From contig CM031601.1 of the NCBI GenBank assembly GCA_018398815.1, positions 34,080,475-34,144,474 of the forward strand: a stretch of DNA of 64,000 nt, given 5' to 3'. This DNA comes from Conus ventricosus (lineage: Eukaryota > Mollusca > Gastropoda > Neogastropoda > Conidae). This document shows, piece after piece, positions 36,401 to 41,724 of the stretch. A model generated the notes under the pieces. That model was not told the DNA's origin, did no database searches, and was given only the letters and a program-made list of their open reading frames with translations. A program made the translations under genes and the position numbers. Every line of letters starts with the position of its first letter. Within the stretch, counting starts at the first letter, position 1.

Positions 36401-37608
36401 TTGTTGATGTTGGATGGACTCATGAGTGTTTAGGGGCTGAATGAAAGGCATGTTTAGGGGCTGAATGAAAGGCGTGTTTAGGGGCTGAATGAAGGGCATG
36501 TTTAGGGGCTGAATGAAGGGCATGTTTAGGGCTGAATGAAGGGCATGTTTAGGGCTGAATGAGGGGATGTGTTATCCATGCGCAGATACTCCTGTCTCTG
36601 TCTGAAAGGACTGGGATGGGGCGGGGATGGAGACAGGGGGCGGGGGGATGATGTTGTCCACATGCAAACACTCGCTGTCTCTGTCTGAAACAAGGTCTTG
36701 GAGGAGGAGGGTGGGGGGAGGGGTGTGTGTTGTCCACTGCAGACACTCATTGTCATTGAACCTGAAGGTAAAGAGGAAACTGCAGTGTGTTCCATGACTG
36801 ACATTCCTGATGTCCTGTGAATGGCCTGTGATGCCCTCCAGTGGTTAAAAAAATCACTATATCCCTGTGTCCATGATTTGTGTCCTCCAGTACTCCAAAT
36901 TTCCTTAATAGTACTGAGCCAAGAATGGGCCCTGTATGTGTGAATGGGCAATGATAAACTAGAAACTCAAGTAGCACTTGCGTAGCATGGAGATTGTCAG
37001 TTCTAATTCTCTGTGTGGTTGAGCCACAAGATGCAGGACAATAACAGTAACTAAGCTTAAAAAAAGTTATTATTACAACAGAGCAAAACGTAGTGTCTCC
37101 ATTTCTTTTAGCTGTAGAACGACAGCAAGCCAGTGTTGGTGAAAGGTGGGAAAGTGATGATGAGCTCAAGACTGATCTGGTCTTGGAGGAGGGTGGGAAT
37201 ATCGCGTGAATCTTGATCTTGATATTGTCATCGCTACAAAGTTAGACAAAAGAGCAAAGTTGTCTGCACCAGTTTGACATGGTGAGTCTACTGCCAGACA
37301 GGAGATGAAATGAAAGTCATTTATATTGGCTGTGGACAGCCTCGTTCTTGTTATGTGGTGAGCTGAGGAGGACATGGAAGGTCTGACCTGATGAGTCCAT
37401 CAGCCAAACAGGATGTGACATGAAAGTCATCTGTGTTGCTTGTGGACAGCCTCATTCTTTGGGGAACTGAGCAGCTCTGAGGAGGAGGACGACAAGGAGT
37501 TGAACGTCATGGACAGTGGGGAGGACGACATATCACGCCTGGGGGAAGCCAGTCTGCAGGCGCCAGAGAGTCAGGACACCATGGGAGGCGAGGGAGGAGA
37601 TGACACAG
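5019..37608 (+). CDS. TAF7: TAF7, TFIID subunit 7 (exons 1-7; 3' end not placed)
   Basis: TAF7 is a subunit of the general transcription factor TFIID; it contacts TAF1 and regulates its activity (family knowledge). Joining 5019-5108, 8619-8759, 15557-15637, 27127-27223, 34784-34842, 36162-36375 and 37450-37608 gives about 280 residues with no stop. All introns are GT-AG and phases match at every junction (0,0,0,1,0,1). Hallmarks in order are [10 protein letters not shown] (residues ~21-29), [11 protein letters not shown] (~49-59), [20 protein letters not shown] (~78-97), [53 protein letters not shown] and an acidic LSSSEEEDD tract. Human TAF7 is 349 residues and intronless, so roughly 70 C-terminal residues (the coiled-coil end) are missing here; candidate exons are listed separately. 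Confidence 0.93.
5325..5386 (-). repeat. Short dispersed repeat with GAA tail (copy B, inverted)
   Basis: Reverse complement of the repeat at 62-120, with the (TTC)n side at the left. It lies in intron 1, some 220 bases after exon 1. Sequence beyond the shared ~60 bases does not match, so both copies look truncated. Confidence 0.6.
5387..6575. other. Intron 1, no recognised content
   Basis: AT-rich intronic sequence of TAF7. I see no coding exon, RNA gene or clear transposon in it. Confidence 0.5.
6580..7036 (+). repeat. Intron 1 minisatellite with acceptor-like TTCTGCAG in each unit
   Basis: Eight units of about 50-66 bp of the form TTGTTGCTGTTCTGCAG then a TATCAGCCCTACCAGACATT-like block. 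Seven of the eight keep a T-rich tract ending in TGCAG, which looks like a 3' splice site. Unit length varies by short insertions after TTGTGTA. Confidence 0.85.
7037..7602. other. Intron 1, no recognised content
   Basis: Non-repetitive intronic sequence between two minisatellites; nothing recognised. Confidence 0.45.
7603..7905 (+). repeat. ~38-bp minisatellite
   Basis: About eight units with the core AATTAAAGACTGCACCTTTG, separated by TTTAAATAAGGACAAG-type spacers. Copies differ by point changes, e.g. CACC versus CGCC. Confidence 0.85.
8196..8618 (+). repeat. ~57-bp minisatellite containing the exon 2 acceptor
   Basis: Seven units plus the genuine junction. Each unit carries a T/G-rich tract, TTACAG or CTACAG, and then GCTGCAGCTGATGA, a copy of the first bases of TAF7 exon 2. 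Acceptor-like CAGs end at 8210, 8266, 8323, 8380, 8440, 8497 and 8554, followed by the real one at 8618. In the frame used by exon 2, each decoy meets a stop within a few tens of bases. Confidence 0.9.
8619..8759 (+). CDS. TAF7: TAF7 exon 2
   Basis: Encodes 47 residues, [10 protein letters not shown] to NNYIFNAK, in phase 0 at both ends. The acceptor at 8617-8618 is chosen over the AG at 8624-8625 because the later one puts a TGA in frame. The residue spacing between FILRLP and LKDKL matches human TAF7. The donor is AAG|GTCAGT. Confidence 0.92.
8735..9409 (+). repeat. ~64-bp minisatellite containing the exon 2 donor
   Basis: About ten units that each repeat the end of exon 2 (a CATCTTCAATGCCAAG-like block) followed by GTCAGTGCT or GTGTGTGCTC, then ATCAGTACATACTGTTTGTAG. 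Donor-like AAG|GT occurs at 9026, 9089, 9153, 9217, 9281 and 9345. The second to fourth units read CCAG|CGTCAG and have lost the GT. The array is interrupted by hAT-1 and resumes at 12218. Confidence 0.9.
9410..12217 (-). mobile_element. hAT-family DNA transposon (hAT-1)
   Basis: The ends are CAGCGTTCGCGCTA on the left and CAGGGTTCGCGATA (as read inward) on the right. They are flanked by a 5-bp direct repeat CAAGG at 9405-9409 and 12218-12222, and CAAGG belongs to the surrounding minisatellite unit. Five-base target duplications fit the hAT5-type branch (family knowledge). A G homopolymer of about 33 bases lies at 9538-9570. The transposase runs leftward, antisense to TAF7. Confidence 0.9.
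9752..11805 (-). pseudogene. hAT-1 transposase, broken into several frames
   Basis: The start is probably at 11805-11803 ([20 protein letters not shown]), similar to the hAT-2 N-terminus. Next comes a BED-like zinc-binding region (CSECIKTK, about 11540-11500), then the RNase-H-like core with [13 protein letters not shown] and [16 protein letters not shown] (to 10808). A middle block with [12 protein letters not shown] spans 10706-10272, and the C-terminal hAT dimerisation block with [13 protein letters not shown] lies at 10024-9752. At least three frameshifts or stops separate these pieces, so it cannot encode a full transposase. The best family match by motif is the ZNF862/KIAA1586-like hAT group. 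Confidence 0.88.
12218..12415 (+). repeat. Continuation of the exon 2 donor minisatellite
   Basis: After hAT-1 the repeat resumes with CAAGGTCAGTGCTATTCCAG and two to three more diverged units, including GTCTTCAATGCCACAGTCAG. This shows the transposon landed inside a pre-existing array. Confidence 0.8.
12416..12660. other. Intron 2 spacer
   Basis: Short unassigned intronic sequence between two arrays. Confidence 0.4.
12680..13340 (+). repeat. 59-bp minisatellite, alternating subtypes
   Basis: About eleven units containing GACCATGGAGTGCAAAGAAC and ACAGATCGCAGGCAG. Units alternate between GTAGTGTAGG and GTAGTGAAAG types for most of the array, giving a 118-bp higher-order period. Confidence 0.9.
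13412..14085 (+). repeat. 37-bp minisatellite with palindromic CCTCTTTAAAGAGG
   Basis: About 18 units. Each has CCTCTCTAAAGAGG or the perfect palindrome CCTCTTTAAAGAGG, then ACCTACAGCTTTGCCACTTC. A few units are shortened. It can be read as an open frame because 37 is not a multiple of three and stops are rare, but nothing suggests coding. Confidence 0.9.
14090..15556. other. Intron 2 distal part
   Basis: Mostly single-copy-looking intronic sequence. It holds a CA/TGCA-rich patch at about 14660-14725, a hammerhead-like hairpin at 14817-14841 (see below) and a two-copy direct repeat of about 36 bp at 15444-15511. No exon found. Confidence 0.45.
14817..14841 (+). other. Hammerhead-core-like hairpin (possible Penelope-element tail)
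   Basis: CTGAAGA (14817-14823) is followed by a 5-bp helix GACCT/AGGTC (14825-14829 with 14833-14837) closed by AAG, then GAAA (14838-14841). This is the order of a hammerhead ribozyme core, and Penelope-like retroelements are known to carry such ribozymes. However, an extra A at 14824 sits between CUGANGA and helix II, and helices I and III are not obvious, so activity is doubtful. Confidence 0.3.
15557..15637 (+). CDS. TAF7: TAF7 exon 3
   Basis: Encodes 27 residues, [20 protein letters not shown] then KTADICQ, the most conserved block of TAF7. The acceptor is TTTCAG|GTG and the donor CAG|GTGATT, both phase 0. Confidence 0.95.
15680..15745. repeat. TCTG/TC microsatellite
   Basis: TCTCTCTC followed by (TCTG)n and more TC repeats just downstream of exon 3. 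Confidence 0.85.
15775..16170 (+). repeat. ~61-bp minisatellite
   Basis: Six to seven units containing GCAGCTGATCCTGGGGCCCT, TTTCAGGGTGGA and TGACCAGTGATGTC. Divergence between copies is moderate. Confidence 0.85.
16171..16715. other. Intron 3 proximal part
   Basis: No gene recognised. At about 16462-16485 the sequence GTGGATGATTGACATG matches the unit of the minisatellite at 25.8-27.1 kb, suggesting an outlying copy of that array. Bases 16630-16718, just before the poly(T), may be a short dispersed repeat, but I cannot classify it. Confidence 0.4.
16719..17250. repeat. Poly(T) followed by complex TG-rich repeat
   Basis: About 28 T bases, then roughly 500 bases of degenerate TG/TGCG/TATG repeats. 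Long apparent frames on both strands are by-products of the dinucleotide repeat. Confidence 0.9.
17300..17905. repeat. CA-rich repeat with three ~150-bp higher-order units
   Basis: Long (CA)n runs alternate with a block containing CACTTATGTCCATGGACTCT and AACACGCTGGCATCACCCCA. Three copies lie near 17510, 17680 and 17845, so the microsatellite and its flank were duplicated together. Confidence 0.88.
17945..21490 (-). mobile_element. Decayed I-type LINE (endonuclease, RT, RNase H)
   Basis: Read leftward: an endonuclease fragment ([11 protein letters not shown] near 21360 and QCGDLNARS near 21030), an RT domain with [20 protein letters not shown] and FADDGLIY (FADD at 19490-19479), then an RNase H region (VIYTNG near 18610 and a later ILTDSMNLL near 18410). 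EN-RT-RNase H order points to the I/Nimb/R1 group of non-LTR elements. Many frameshifts and stops split the ORF; the RNase H start reads YTNG where the family has YTDG. No intact protein is possible. It is antisense to TAF7. Confidence 0.85.
21491..21763. other. Poly(T) boundary and unassigned GC-rich segment
   Basis: A T run at 21461-21485 borders a GC-rich stretch of about 230 bases with no recognised product. It may be the 5' part of the I-type LINE or a separate poly(A)-tailed insert on the minus strand. Confidence 0.35.
21764..25318 (-). mobile_element. L2/CR1-clade LINE, near full length
   Basis: A minus-strand element with one long ORF, a 3' UTR containing a GCAC/CA microsatellite (21843-21940) and a terminal GCGCTATAGAAATATTCATT followed by an (ATT)n-like tail at about 21764-21775, as is usual for L2-type LINEs. 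The 5' edge is uncertain and placed next to the SINE at 25325. No clear target duplication was found. Confidence 0.82.
21992..25285 (-). CDS. L2-like LINE ORF2: endonuclease and reverse transcriptase, uninterrupted
   Basis: 1097 codons without a stop. An AP-type endonuclease occupies roughly residues 130-350 ([19 protein letters not shown] at 280-283, SDH at 342-344). The RT occupies roughly 580-880, with [30 protein letters not shown] (AAFD at 706-709), [13 protein letters not shown] and FADD at 793-796. The C-terminus has ARLILKAPF and [17 protein letters not shown], as in L2/CR1 ORF2. All expected catalytic motifs are present, so this copy may have been active recently. The first ~130 residues are poorly conserved in appearance and the true start could be internal. 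No ORF1 is visible. Confidence 0.88.
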   Translation of the reverse strand: MPCSHGDLNFDVLSTSVALVWFRRGHRYQRVYGGCCWTDVVAPSGGRVHSRWLCDGEFPVDATPPSHTRDVSHRHRGRQTAPCGPAGTTPTTRSPATRHCSTKRRLENGHLQKGNLIEIRPNSSCHVSQCVKLCLFNAQSIGKKLKRAAISDFIIENDVDFMFLTESWLKTHGDKSKCADITPTGYAMKSFPRVSRGGGLAIIFRESYNTCVTITNSFPFAHDSFELVVMSLSQLHINFCLLYRPPPSKTNRMTDALFHQQFPDFLAYCNVSRGKSVILGDFNFHCDVEQQVTRLKDMFTQFDLVQRVTEPTHRSGHIIDWVVDSQSDPLVQSTSVSHYLTSDHMSVVCELDIKKPVFPSTVVQRRNIRAIDRSSFRSDLENTLSDTRDITVSDYNTRLSTLLDTHAPETPKHVPTNKKAKPWFTPVLHEAKRARRCAERAWRKTGLIVHKQIFTHKKDEVNCLLLEAKQDFYSSKINASQTCKELFAITNSLLGKINTSPLPSNIPHTELAQSFSDFFNSKIQLIRQNIDSMQTSHVPTTCPDVETPLAFFSPVSEDTVSKILKDMPHKTCELDPIPTSLLFENSDLFIPVLTRLVNESVQSGDFPKEHKLALVRPLLKKAGMDPNQLKNYRPVSNLPFVSKLIERVVLSQLLSHLEINCLQNPFQSAYRAGHSTETALLRVVNDLLVAADEQKVSILALLDLSAAFDTIDHSILVQRLQHYFGVTGTALQWFKSYLSDRHQSVVVNNVRSRLAKLKSGVPQGSVLGPVLFVMYTHPLSQILETHSCPHQMFADDTQLRRSGNASELDQMKGELSECVSVVRDWMAENKLQLNHDKTEALLFSLPAAKTPALSVNSSLLICSTVIPFLEKVKNLGVFIDSDLDTKAQVNHVCKICFLEIRRIGAIRHLLTTEATKTLTTSLVLSRLDYCNSLLAGLPDYLTKKLQHVQNCAARLILKAPFKEHPQLLLCRLHWLPVKARVTYKIACLCFNAVKSGTPAYLSDLLNLYCPARTLRSSSDSLLLVPPRFKCKRRGDRSFSFLAPKTWNSLPHDIRHCDSFPVFKTKLKNSSFYSLFRLIIQKSRSYTDVSLCECVRCA
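25325..25676 (-). mobile_element. tRNA-derived SINE
   Basis: On the minus strand the head has an A box TGGCAAAGTGG (25668-25658) and a perfect B box GGTTCGAATCC (25625-25615), about 33 bases apart, as in a tRNA gene. An unrelated body of about 250 bases and an ATC-rich tail near 25330-25350 follow. It abuts the 5' side of the L2 element and is antisense to TAF7. The head cannot be a functional tRNA because the 3' acceptor half is missing. Confidence 0.75.
25748..27126 (+). repeat. ~49-bp minisatellite containing the exon 4 acceptor
   Basis: About 26 units of 41-60 bp with TTCTGTTCTGACAG, a GAGGTGTGCACAATG-like block and GATGATTGA. The array runs into the genuine exon 4 acceptor CTCTGACAG|ATGATGGTTTGCACA. 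One unit near 25965 reads TTTTGACAGATGATGGTCTG, almost the exon start itself. Long open frames on the minus strand here are repeat artefacts. Confidence 0.9.
27127..27223 (+). CDS. TAF7: TAF7 exon 4
   Basis: Encodes [18 protein letters not shown] then [14 protein letters not shown], matching the lysine-rich loop and the (F/Y)-(I/L)-WNHG motif of TAF7. The acceptor is GACAG|ATG, phase 0; the donor GGCA|GTAAGT leaves phase 1. Confidence 0.93.
27252..27276 (+). repeat. Partial duplicate of the exon 4 donor end
   Basis: GAAGACAAACGATACCTGT at 27252-27270 copies exon 4 bases 27193-27211 (18 of 19 identical) and is followed at once by GTAAGTAT, a strong donor-like site. The duplicate lacks the last 12 exon bases. 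It lies 59 bases downstream of the original. Confidence 0.8.
27290..27470 (+). repeat. 44-bp minisatellite, segment 1
   Basis: Four units containing TCTGTTGTCACTGGTTTACA and CATTGCCTTTAACACACTAA. The array is split by hAT-2 and later by a Harbinger element. Confidence 0.9.
27725..30353 (+). pseudogene. hAT-2 transposase with amplified zinc-binding repeat and stops
   Basis: It begins [20 protein letters not shown]. The frame changes at the A run near 27931-27939, then continues with [12 protein letters not shown] and a BED-like region in which a 22-residue unit, [20 protein letters not shown] plus two residues, is repeated eight times (27993-28520). The RNase-H-like core follows ([29 protein letters not shown]), then [13 protein letters not shown] and the C-terminal dimerisation block ([19 protein letters not shown]). 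In-frame stops lie at 28545, 28761 and 29388; the last replaces a Trp that hAT-1 keeps. It is homologous to hAT-1 throughout, but the two are not close copies. Confidence 0.9.
27993..28520 (+). repeat. 66-bp x 8 in-frame tandem repeat within hAT-2
   Basis: Eight head-to-tail units of exactly 66 bp. The only difference I see is CAG to CTG at the end of unit 3. Each unit encodes a CRVC pair of cysteines. The unit length is a multiple of three, so the frame is kept across all copies. hAT-1 has a single copy of the corresponding segment. Confidence 0.95.
30552..32370 (+). repeat. 44-bp minisatellite, segment 2
   Basis: About 41 units. Variants include CTGAAGTTTACGTT-containing units and units with TATAATAATG. 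A block at about 31020-31330 reappears near 31970-32280 with the same set of rare variants, showing a ~950-bp segmental duplication inside the array. Confidence 0.92.
32570..32760 (-). pseudogene. HARBI1-like transposase fragment
   Basis: About 50 residues of the Harbinger nuclease: DAD, then [17 protein letters not shown], read leftward. The family needs a further acidic residue downstream plus a separate Myb-like protein, and neither is visible. A remnant without function. Confidence 0.8.
32765..33462. repeat. CA microsatellites with duplicated ~250-bp block
   Basis: A block containing CACTCTGGGGCGATCTACAT and TCTTCAGTGCCGGAGAAGAC occurs at about 32815-33045 and again at 33122-33365. Each copy is bounded by (CA)n runs, and a long CA run ends at 33456. 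This suggests unequal exchange between CA tracts. Confidence 0.88.
33751..34025 (+). repeat. 44-bp minisatellite, segment 3
   Basis: About six further units directly after the Harbinger right-hand CTG, continuing the unit that was interrupted on the left. Confidence 0.9.
34026..34783. other. Intron 4 distal part with C-rich tract
   Basis: A poly(C) stretch lies at about 34183-34230. Bases 34130-34178 resemble 61434-61485 (shared GTATGAAGAAACTC and CTTCAGAGAAG), so a dispersed repeat is likely. A TTCAAATCCC motif on the minus strand near 34350 could be a decayed SINE B box, but that is weak. Confidence 0.4.
34784..34842 (+). CDS. TAF7: TAF7 exon 5
   Basis: Completes a split Ile codon, then encodes [19 protein letters not shown], a near match to the human basic block. 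The acceptor is TGTTTCAG|TC and the donor AAG|GTTGGT, phase 0. Confidence 0.95.
34900..35855 (+). repeat. 58-bp minisatellite
   Basis: About 16 units with GGAGTTAGGGTGGACATAGC and CACAATGTTCACACATTGTT. It fills most of intron 5. Confidence 0.9.
35860..36161 (+). repeat. ~33-bp minisatellite containing the exon 6 acceptor
   Basis: About nine units with ACAGTACATGGATCAGTGTA then AATATGCTGTGT. The final junction reads TATACAG|TACATGGACCAG, so every unit carries the acceptor plus about 12 exon bases. Confidence 0.9.
36162..36375 (+). CDS. TAF7: TAF7 exon 6
   Basis: Encodes [20 protein letters not shown] then [13 protein letters not shown], the end of the conserved TAFII55 domain. A Gly/Ser-rich linker ([20 protein letters not shown]) not obviously present in human TAF7 follows. 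The donor is GTCG|GTAAGA, phase 1. Confidence 0.94.
36410..36565 (+). repeat. ~24-bp minisatellite
   Basis: Six units of TGTTTAGGGGCTGAATGAAG type, directly after exon 6. Confidence 0.88.
36566..37280. other. Intron 6, mixed sequence
   Basis: Two to three diverged ~85-bp G-rich repeats (TGTCTCTGTCTGAAA blocks) at 36566-36760, then unassigned sequence. Confidence 0.45.
37281..37460 (+). repeat. 110-bp tandem duplication spanning the exon 7 acceptor
   Basis: Copy 1 (37281-37370) contains TGTGGACAG|CCTCGTTCTTG and GAGCTGAGGAGGAC. Copy 2 contains the real TGTGGACAG|CCTCATTCTTT at 37449/37450, followed by the similar exon sequence. The duplicated acceptor is intact. Confidence 0.82.
37450..37608 (+). 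CDS. TAF7: TAF7 exon 7
   Basis: Encodes [20 protein letters not shown] then [16 protein letters not shown], corresponding to the human acidic serine-rich segment. The acceptor is GGACAG|CC (completing a split codon) and the donor ACAG|GTGAGT, phase 1. The frame stays open well past the donor, but similarity to TAF7 stops there. Confidence 0.9.
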
Positions 37609-37905
37609 GTGAGTTGCGGCACTGTGGCCCAGTGTATGTGCGGGGAGAGGGGAGAGCAAGGTTGAGGGGAAATAGGCAGGATGGGAGATGCTGGCTGAGT
37701 AGGAGGGGGGAAGGGGAGGTCACACAGGTGTGGTCGAAGACACTGAGTGTGTGTGTGTGGAGGGTGGGTGGAGTAGGGGCAATGACGGATGTGGGGAGGG
37801 GGGGGGGGGGGGGTCTGGTTTTTAGCTTTACAGTGGACCCTATAGGAATTGAGGGGACCTGGGAAGGGGAGATGACATGGGTGAAGTGGCAAGACACTGG
37901 GTCTT
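37595..37905 (+). repeat. ~125-bp diverged repeats of the exon 7 donor region
   Basis: The donor region GATGACACAG|GTGAGTTG recurs as GTCACACAGGTGTGGTC near 37720 and GATGACATGGGTGAAGTG near 37870. Each copy is followed by a CACTG-containing block and G-rich filler, including a G run at 37798-37813. Confidence 0.65.
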
Positions 37906-38359
37906 GGTTTTATTGTAGACACACCATGGGAGATGAAGGGGAGAGGGGTGATCTGCCTGCTTGTCTTTGTCTTTATTTCTGTGTTTGAAACCCCACCCCA
38001 CCCCCCCATTACAGTACTTGTGATCATGTTGACTGTGAAATCATTTCTTGTCATGTTGTGTCAGTTCACCTGAAGTGTTTTTGCTCATTTCTGAGACTCC
38101 AAGAATGGCAATCATATGACACAGGTGGCAGAAGTGTCTTCACTTGTGCAGTAAAATGGTGTCAAAACAGCATGAAAATGTTTCTGAATCAGAAGCCAGT
38201 CACGGGGGGAAAAAAGCCAACACACTAACATTGGTTTTAAAAACGAGAAACAAAAGCATGGGCACTGCAGTCAACAATACTTGTCAAAGCACACAGAAAA
38301 AAATCCTGTGGTGAAGACGGTAACAGAGAGCTACTTTTGACAGATTACAATGGGGGATT

Positions 38360-38407
<48 letters not shown>

Positions 38408-39330
38408 GAGTGAGACAGATAAATCTGGACATAGAAACTGTGAAGCATTGAAGAGATTCACAAATGTTGATACCCTAGATAACATGTACTTGCTGACTGC
38501 CACCTCCTCAAAACCTTTGGATTGATGCTTTTGTTATGTTTTTATTTTTTTTTTCTCCATCTTGGTTTTTTTACTTTCAAACTGAATTACTAATCTTTAA
38601 TCTTAAAAAAAAAAACTTATTAATAATGACATTCATTAGATATAACAGATGGGATCATAATAGGACAAAAATATCAATCAAGTCATGTGTGCCTCCACTT
38701 CATGTTTGTGAAAATAGTGTTTGTACACATTCAAAGAGTATTTCAGTAAACCATGAACTCTGAACAAGGAAAAAGAGGACCTGAGGGGTTTGCGGAAATG
38801 CCACTACATTCCTGTTTCTGAAAACATCCAGTATACAACTGAAAATTGGAGTTCCACTGCTGGGGGGTACTTTGAGGCTTTGGCAGGTCTGGGGAGGGGG
38901 GAGGGAGCGATGATTTGATGATTATTGAGAGAGAATACATTCGCTTATCCTTTGTTAGAGACCAGGCATTAAGTGCTTAACAATCTGCCCTCTCATTTAT
39001 GTAACAGACAGCCTACCTGGCTAAATCCAACTGAAGAGCTGCCTTCTGGCATTACTTTAAGTCATTTCCCATGTCATTCAGTGGAATATTAGTCACTGTC
39101 TTTTTGTCACTCATTCTTTTGATTTTTTTATGACAGAAGACATGCTGTATGTTTGTGTGTGCCATCCATAGCAACGGCTAAACTAGCATCTGAAAGTTGA
39201 TTAGGGGATTTTATGGGTGTGTAAGGTATTATGAGTTTGTTCACACCTGAACCTCAGTTTATAGTCTCATTTGAGGGATATTCAGGAAATGGAGTCAGAA
39301 CCAGTGTTAACACTGAAGGAAAGTCCCCCC
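37906..39330. other. Intron 7 proximal part
   Basis: Contains a (TG)n microsatellite at 38359-38406 and otherwise unassigned AT-rich sequence. No exon found. Confidence 0.45.
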
Positions 39331-39344
39331 TTGGCTTTTATCTT

Positions 39345-39955
39345 TACAGAGGGAGCCAAAGGGTGACATGCAGGGACACAGTTTAGATATAGATCACTGT
39401 GGACATGGAATCAAAGGATGACATGCAGGGACACAGTTTAGATATAAATCACTGTAGGACATGGAATCAAAGGGTGACATGCAGGGACACAGTTTAGATA
39501 TCGAACACTGTGGACATGGAATCAAAGGATGACATGCTGGGACACAGTTTAGATATAAATCACTGTGGACATGGAATCAAAGGGTGACATGCAGGGACAC
39601 AGTTTAGATATAAATCACTGTGGACATGGAATCAAAGGATGACATGCAGTGACACAGTTGAGATATAAATCACTGTGGACATGGAATCAAAGGGTGACAT
39701 GCAGTGACACAGTTTAGATATAACACTGTGGACATGGAATCAAAGGATACATGCAGTGACACAGTTTAGATATAAATCACTGTGGACATGGAATCAAAGG
39801 ATGACATGCAGTGACACAGTTGAGATATAAATCACTGTGGACATGGAATCTAAGGATGATGTGTGATGAGACAGTTTAGATATAGAAAACTGGCTGCTAC
39901 CTTTGCTGTGGACACTGGGCGAATCAATAAGTGACATAGTTTAGATATAGTATAC
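39345..39955 (+). repeat. ~54-bp minisatellite
   Basis: About eleven units with GTGGACATGGAATCAAAGGA and GACACAGTTTAGATATAAAT. The GACACAG element resembles the exon 7 end, and more diverged units at 40085-40290 read GACACAGGTGAT or GACACAGGTAAG. Confidence 0.88.
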
Positions 39956-40320
39956 TTACTTTTTATCTTTATCACCAGCGTTTGGGGAGCCAAAGAGCCG
40001 GAAGTGGTGACATAAGTGAGATAGAGAACAGTGCCTTTTAGTGTTAGTGTGGAGAAGAGAGGGGGAGATTGGGGGTGGGAGGATGGGTAGGGACCATCGA
40101 CACAGATGAGATATGGAACACTGGCTTTTAAGTTTTACTGTGGGAGAAGAAGGGTAGTGAGGAATGGGGTTGGGGGGGGGTAGTAGGACCAAGGACACAG
40201 GTGATATATAGAACACTGGCTTCTAGTGTCACTATGTACACTGGGTGCCAAAGGGTTGAGAGCAGGGACACAGGTAAGACATGGGATTGTGGCGTTTAGT
40301 GTCACAGTCTACATGTAACA
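39956..40320 (+). repeat. Diverged ~120-bp repeats with GACACAGGT donor-like sites
   Basis: Three units of the form AGAACACTGGCTTTTAGTGT, then G-rich filler and GGACACAGGTRA. Confidence 0.6.
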
Positions 40321-40704
40321 TCCAGATTACAACTGAACTCTTTCATGTTATTGTTTTTGAACAGATAGCAGTGGGTCCATAACTAAAATCTTATCTGGAG
40401 CATGTTTCATGTGAATTTATTCAACACACATGTATCTTCTTCCTCTTATTAATTATCTTGTTGGTTGTTGCTTCAACGCTTGTGGTTGGTTGGTTTGTGG
40501 GTTTGGTTGGTAAAATCATTATCTTTTTTTTTATGTTATGGCTCTTACAGTGATGTGTGTTCTCATTGTCAGTGACAAGAAGTGGTTGGATGGTCTTTTC
40601 GTCTTTTATTTCCCCAGTTATTACGGATTCAATGTTTCTGGATTTTAAAAAAAAGTTTCAGTGGTTGATGAGATGGTCTTTTTGTTGTTTGTTTTTCCCT
40701 TGTT

Positions 40705-41240
40705 GATTCAGTGGTTGGTGGGATGGGACGGGCTGTTGACTGGATGGGACTGGCTGTTGATTGGATTGGACTGGTTATTGATTGGATTGGACTGGTTGTT
40801 GATTGAATTGGACTGGTTGTTGATTGGATAGGACTGGTTGTTGATAGGATGGGACTGGTTGTTGATTGGATAGGACTGGTTGTTGATTGGATGGGACTGG
40901 TTGTTGACTGGATGGGACTGGTTGTTGACTGGATGGGACTGGTTGTTGACTGGATGGGATAAGTTGTTGACTGGATGGGACTGGTTGTTGACTGGATTGG
41001 ACTGGTTGTTGATTGGATTGGACTGGTTGTTGACTGGATAGGACTGGTTGTTGATTGGATGGGACTGGTTGTTGATTGGATGGGACTGGTTGTTGATTGG
41101 ATGGGACTGGTTGTTGATTGGATGGGACTGGTTGTTGACTGGATGGGACTGGTTGTTGACTGGATGGATGTGTGACTGGTGTTGGTTGTGATTAGATGGG
41201 ACTGGTTGTTGATTGGATGGGACTGGTTGTTGATGTTGTT
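40705..41240 (+). repeat. 21-bp minisatellite
   Basis: About 24 units of GATTGGATGGGACTGGTTGT type. Twenty-one is a multiple of three, so it reads as a repeated GLVVDWM heptapeptide, but it lies inside an intron and has no splice context. Confidence 0.92.
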
Positions 41241-41690
41241 CCCTTGTTATTAATTCATTGGTTGATGGGATGTTTTTTTCGTTGTTTTTTCCCCTCGTTA
41301 TTGATTCAGTGGTTGATGGGATGTTGTTTTTCCTTCATAGTTATCCACTCAGTTGTTCAGGGAATAAGTCTTTTTGTTGCTTTTCTCTCATTGTTATTCA
41401 TTCAGTGACTCATTGCATGTTTGTTTTCATTGTTTTTCCCTTGTTATTGATTCAGTGGTTTATTGTCCTCAGCTTTATTGATGCAGTTGTTGATGGGATG
41501 GACCTTTTTGTTGCTGTTTTTTCCCATTTTTTATGATTCAGTAGCTGATCAGATGTCTTGCGTTGTTTTCACATTTTTATGATTCAGCCATTGATTTGGT
41601 AGTCTTTTGTTGTTGTTTGCCAGTTGTACATGATAAAATGATTGATCGGACATTATTTCTTGTTGCTTTCCTGTTGATCATGATACTGTG
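41241..41690 (+). repeat. Diverged ~65-bp repeats
   Basis: Six loosely similar units with TTGTTATTGATTCAGTGGTT and GATGGGATG, a T-rich continuation of the preceding array. Confidence 0.7.
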
Positions 41691-41724
41691 GTTGATTGGA
41701 TACTCTTTCTTGTTTCTTTCATTA

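Noticed and set aside
37440..37988. A longer single-exon protein reading through exon 7
   Set aside because: TAF7 similarity ends at the GTGAGT donor; the rest is G-rich intronic repeat.
40975..41175. Small protein with a repeated GLVVDWM heptapeptide
   Set aside because: Reading of a 21-bp minisatellite deep in an intron, without splice or initiation context.
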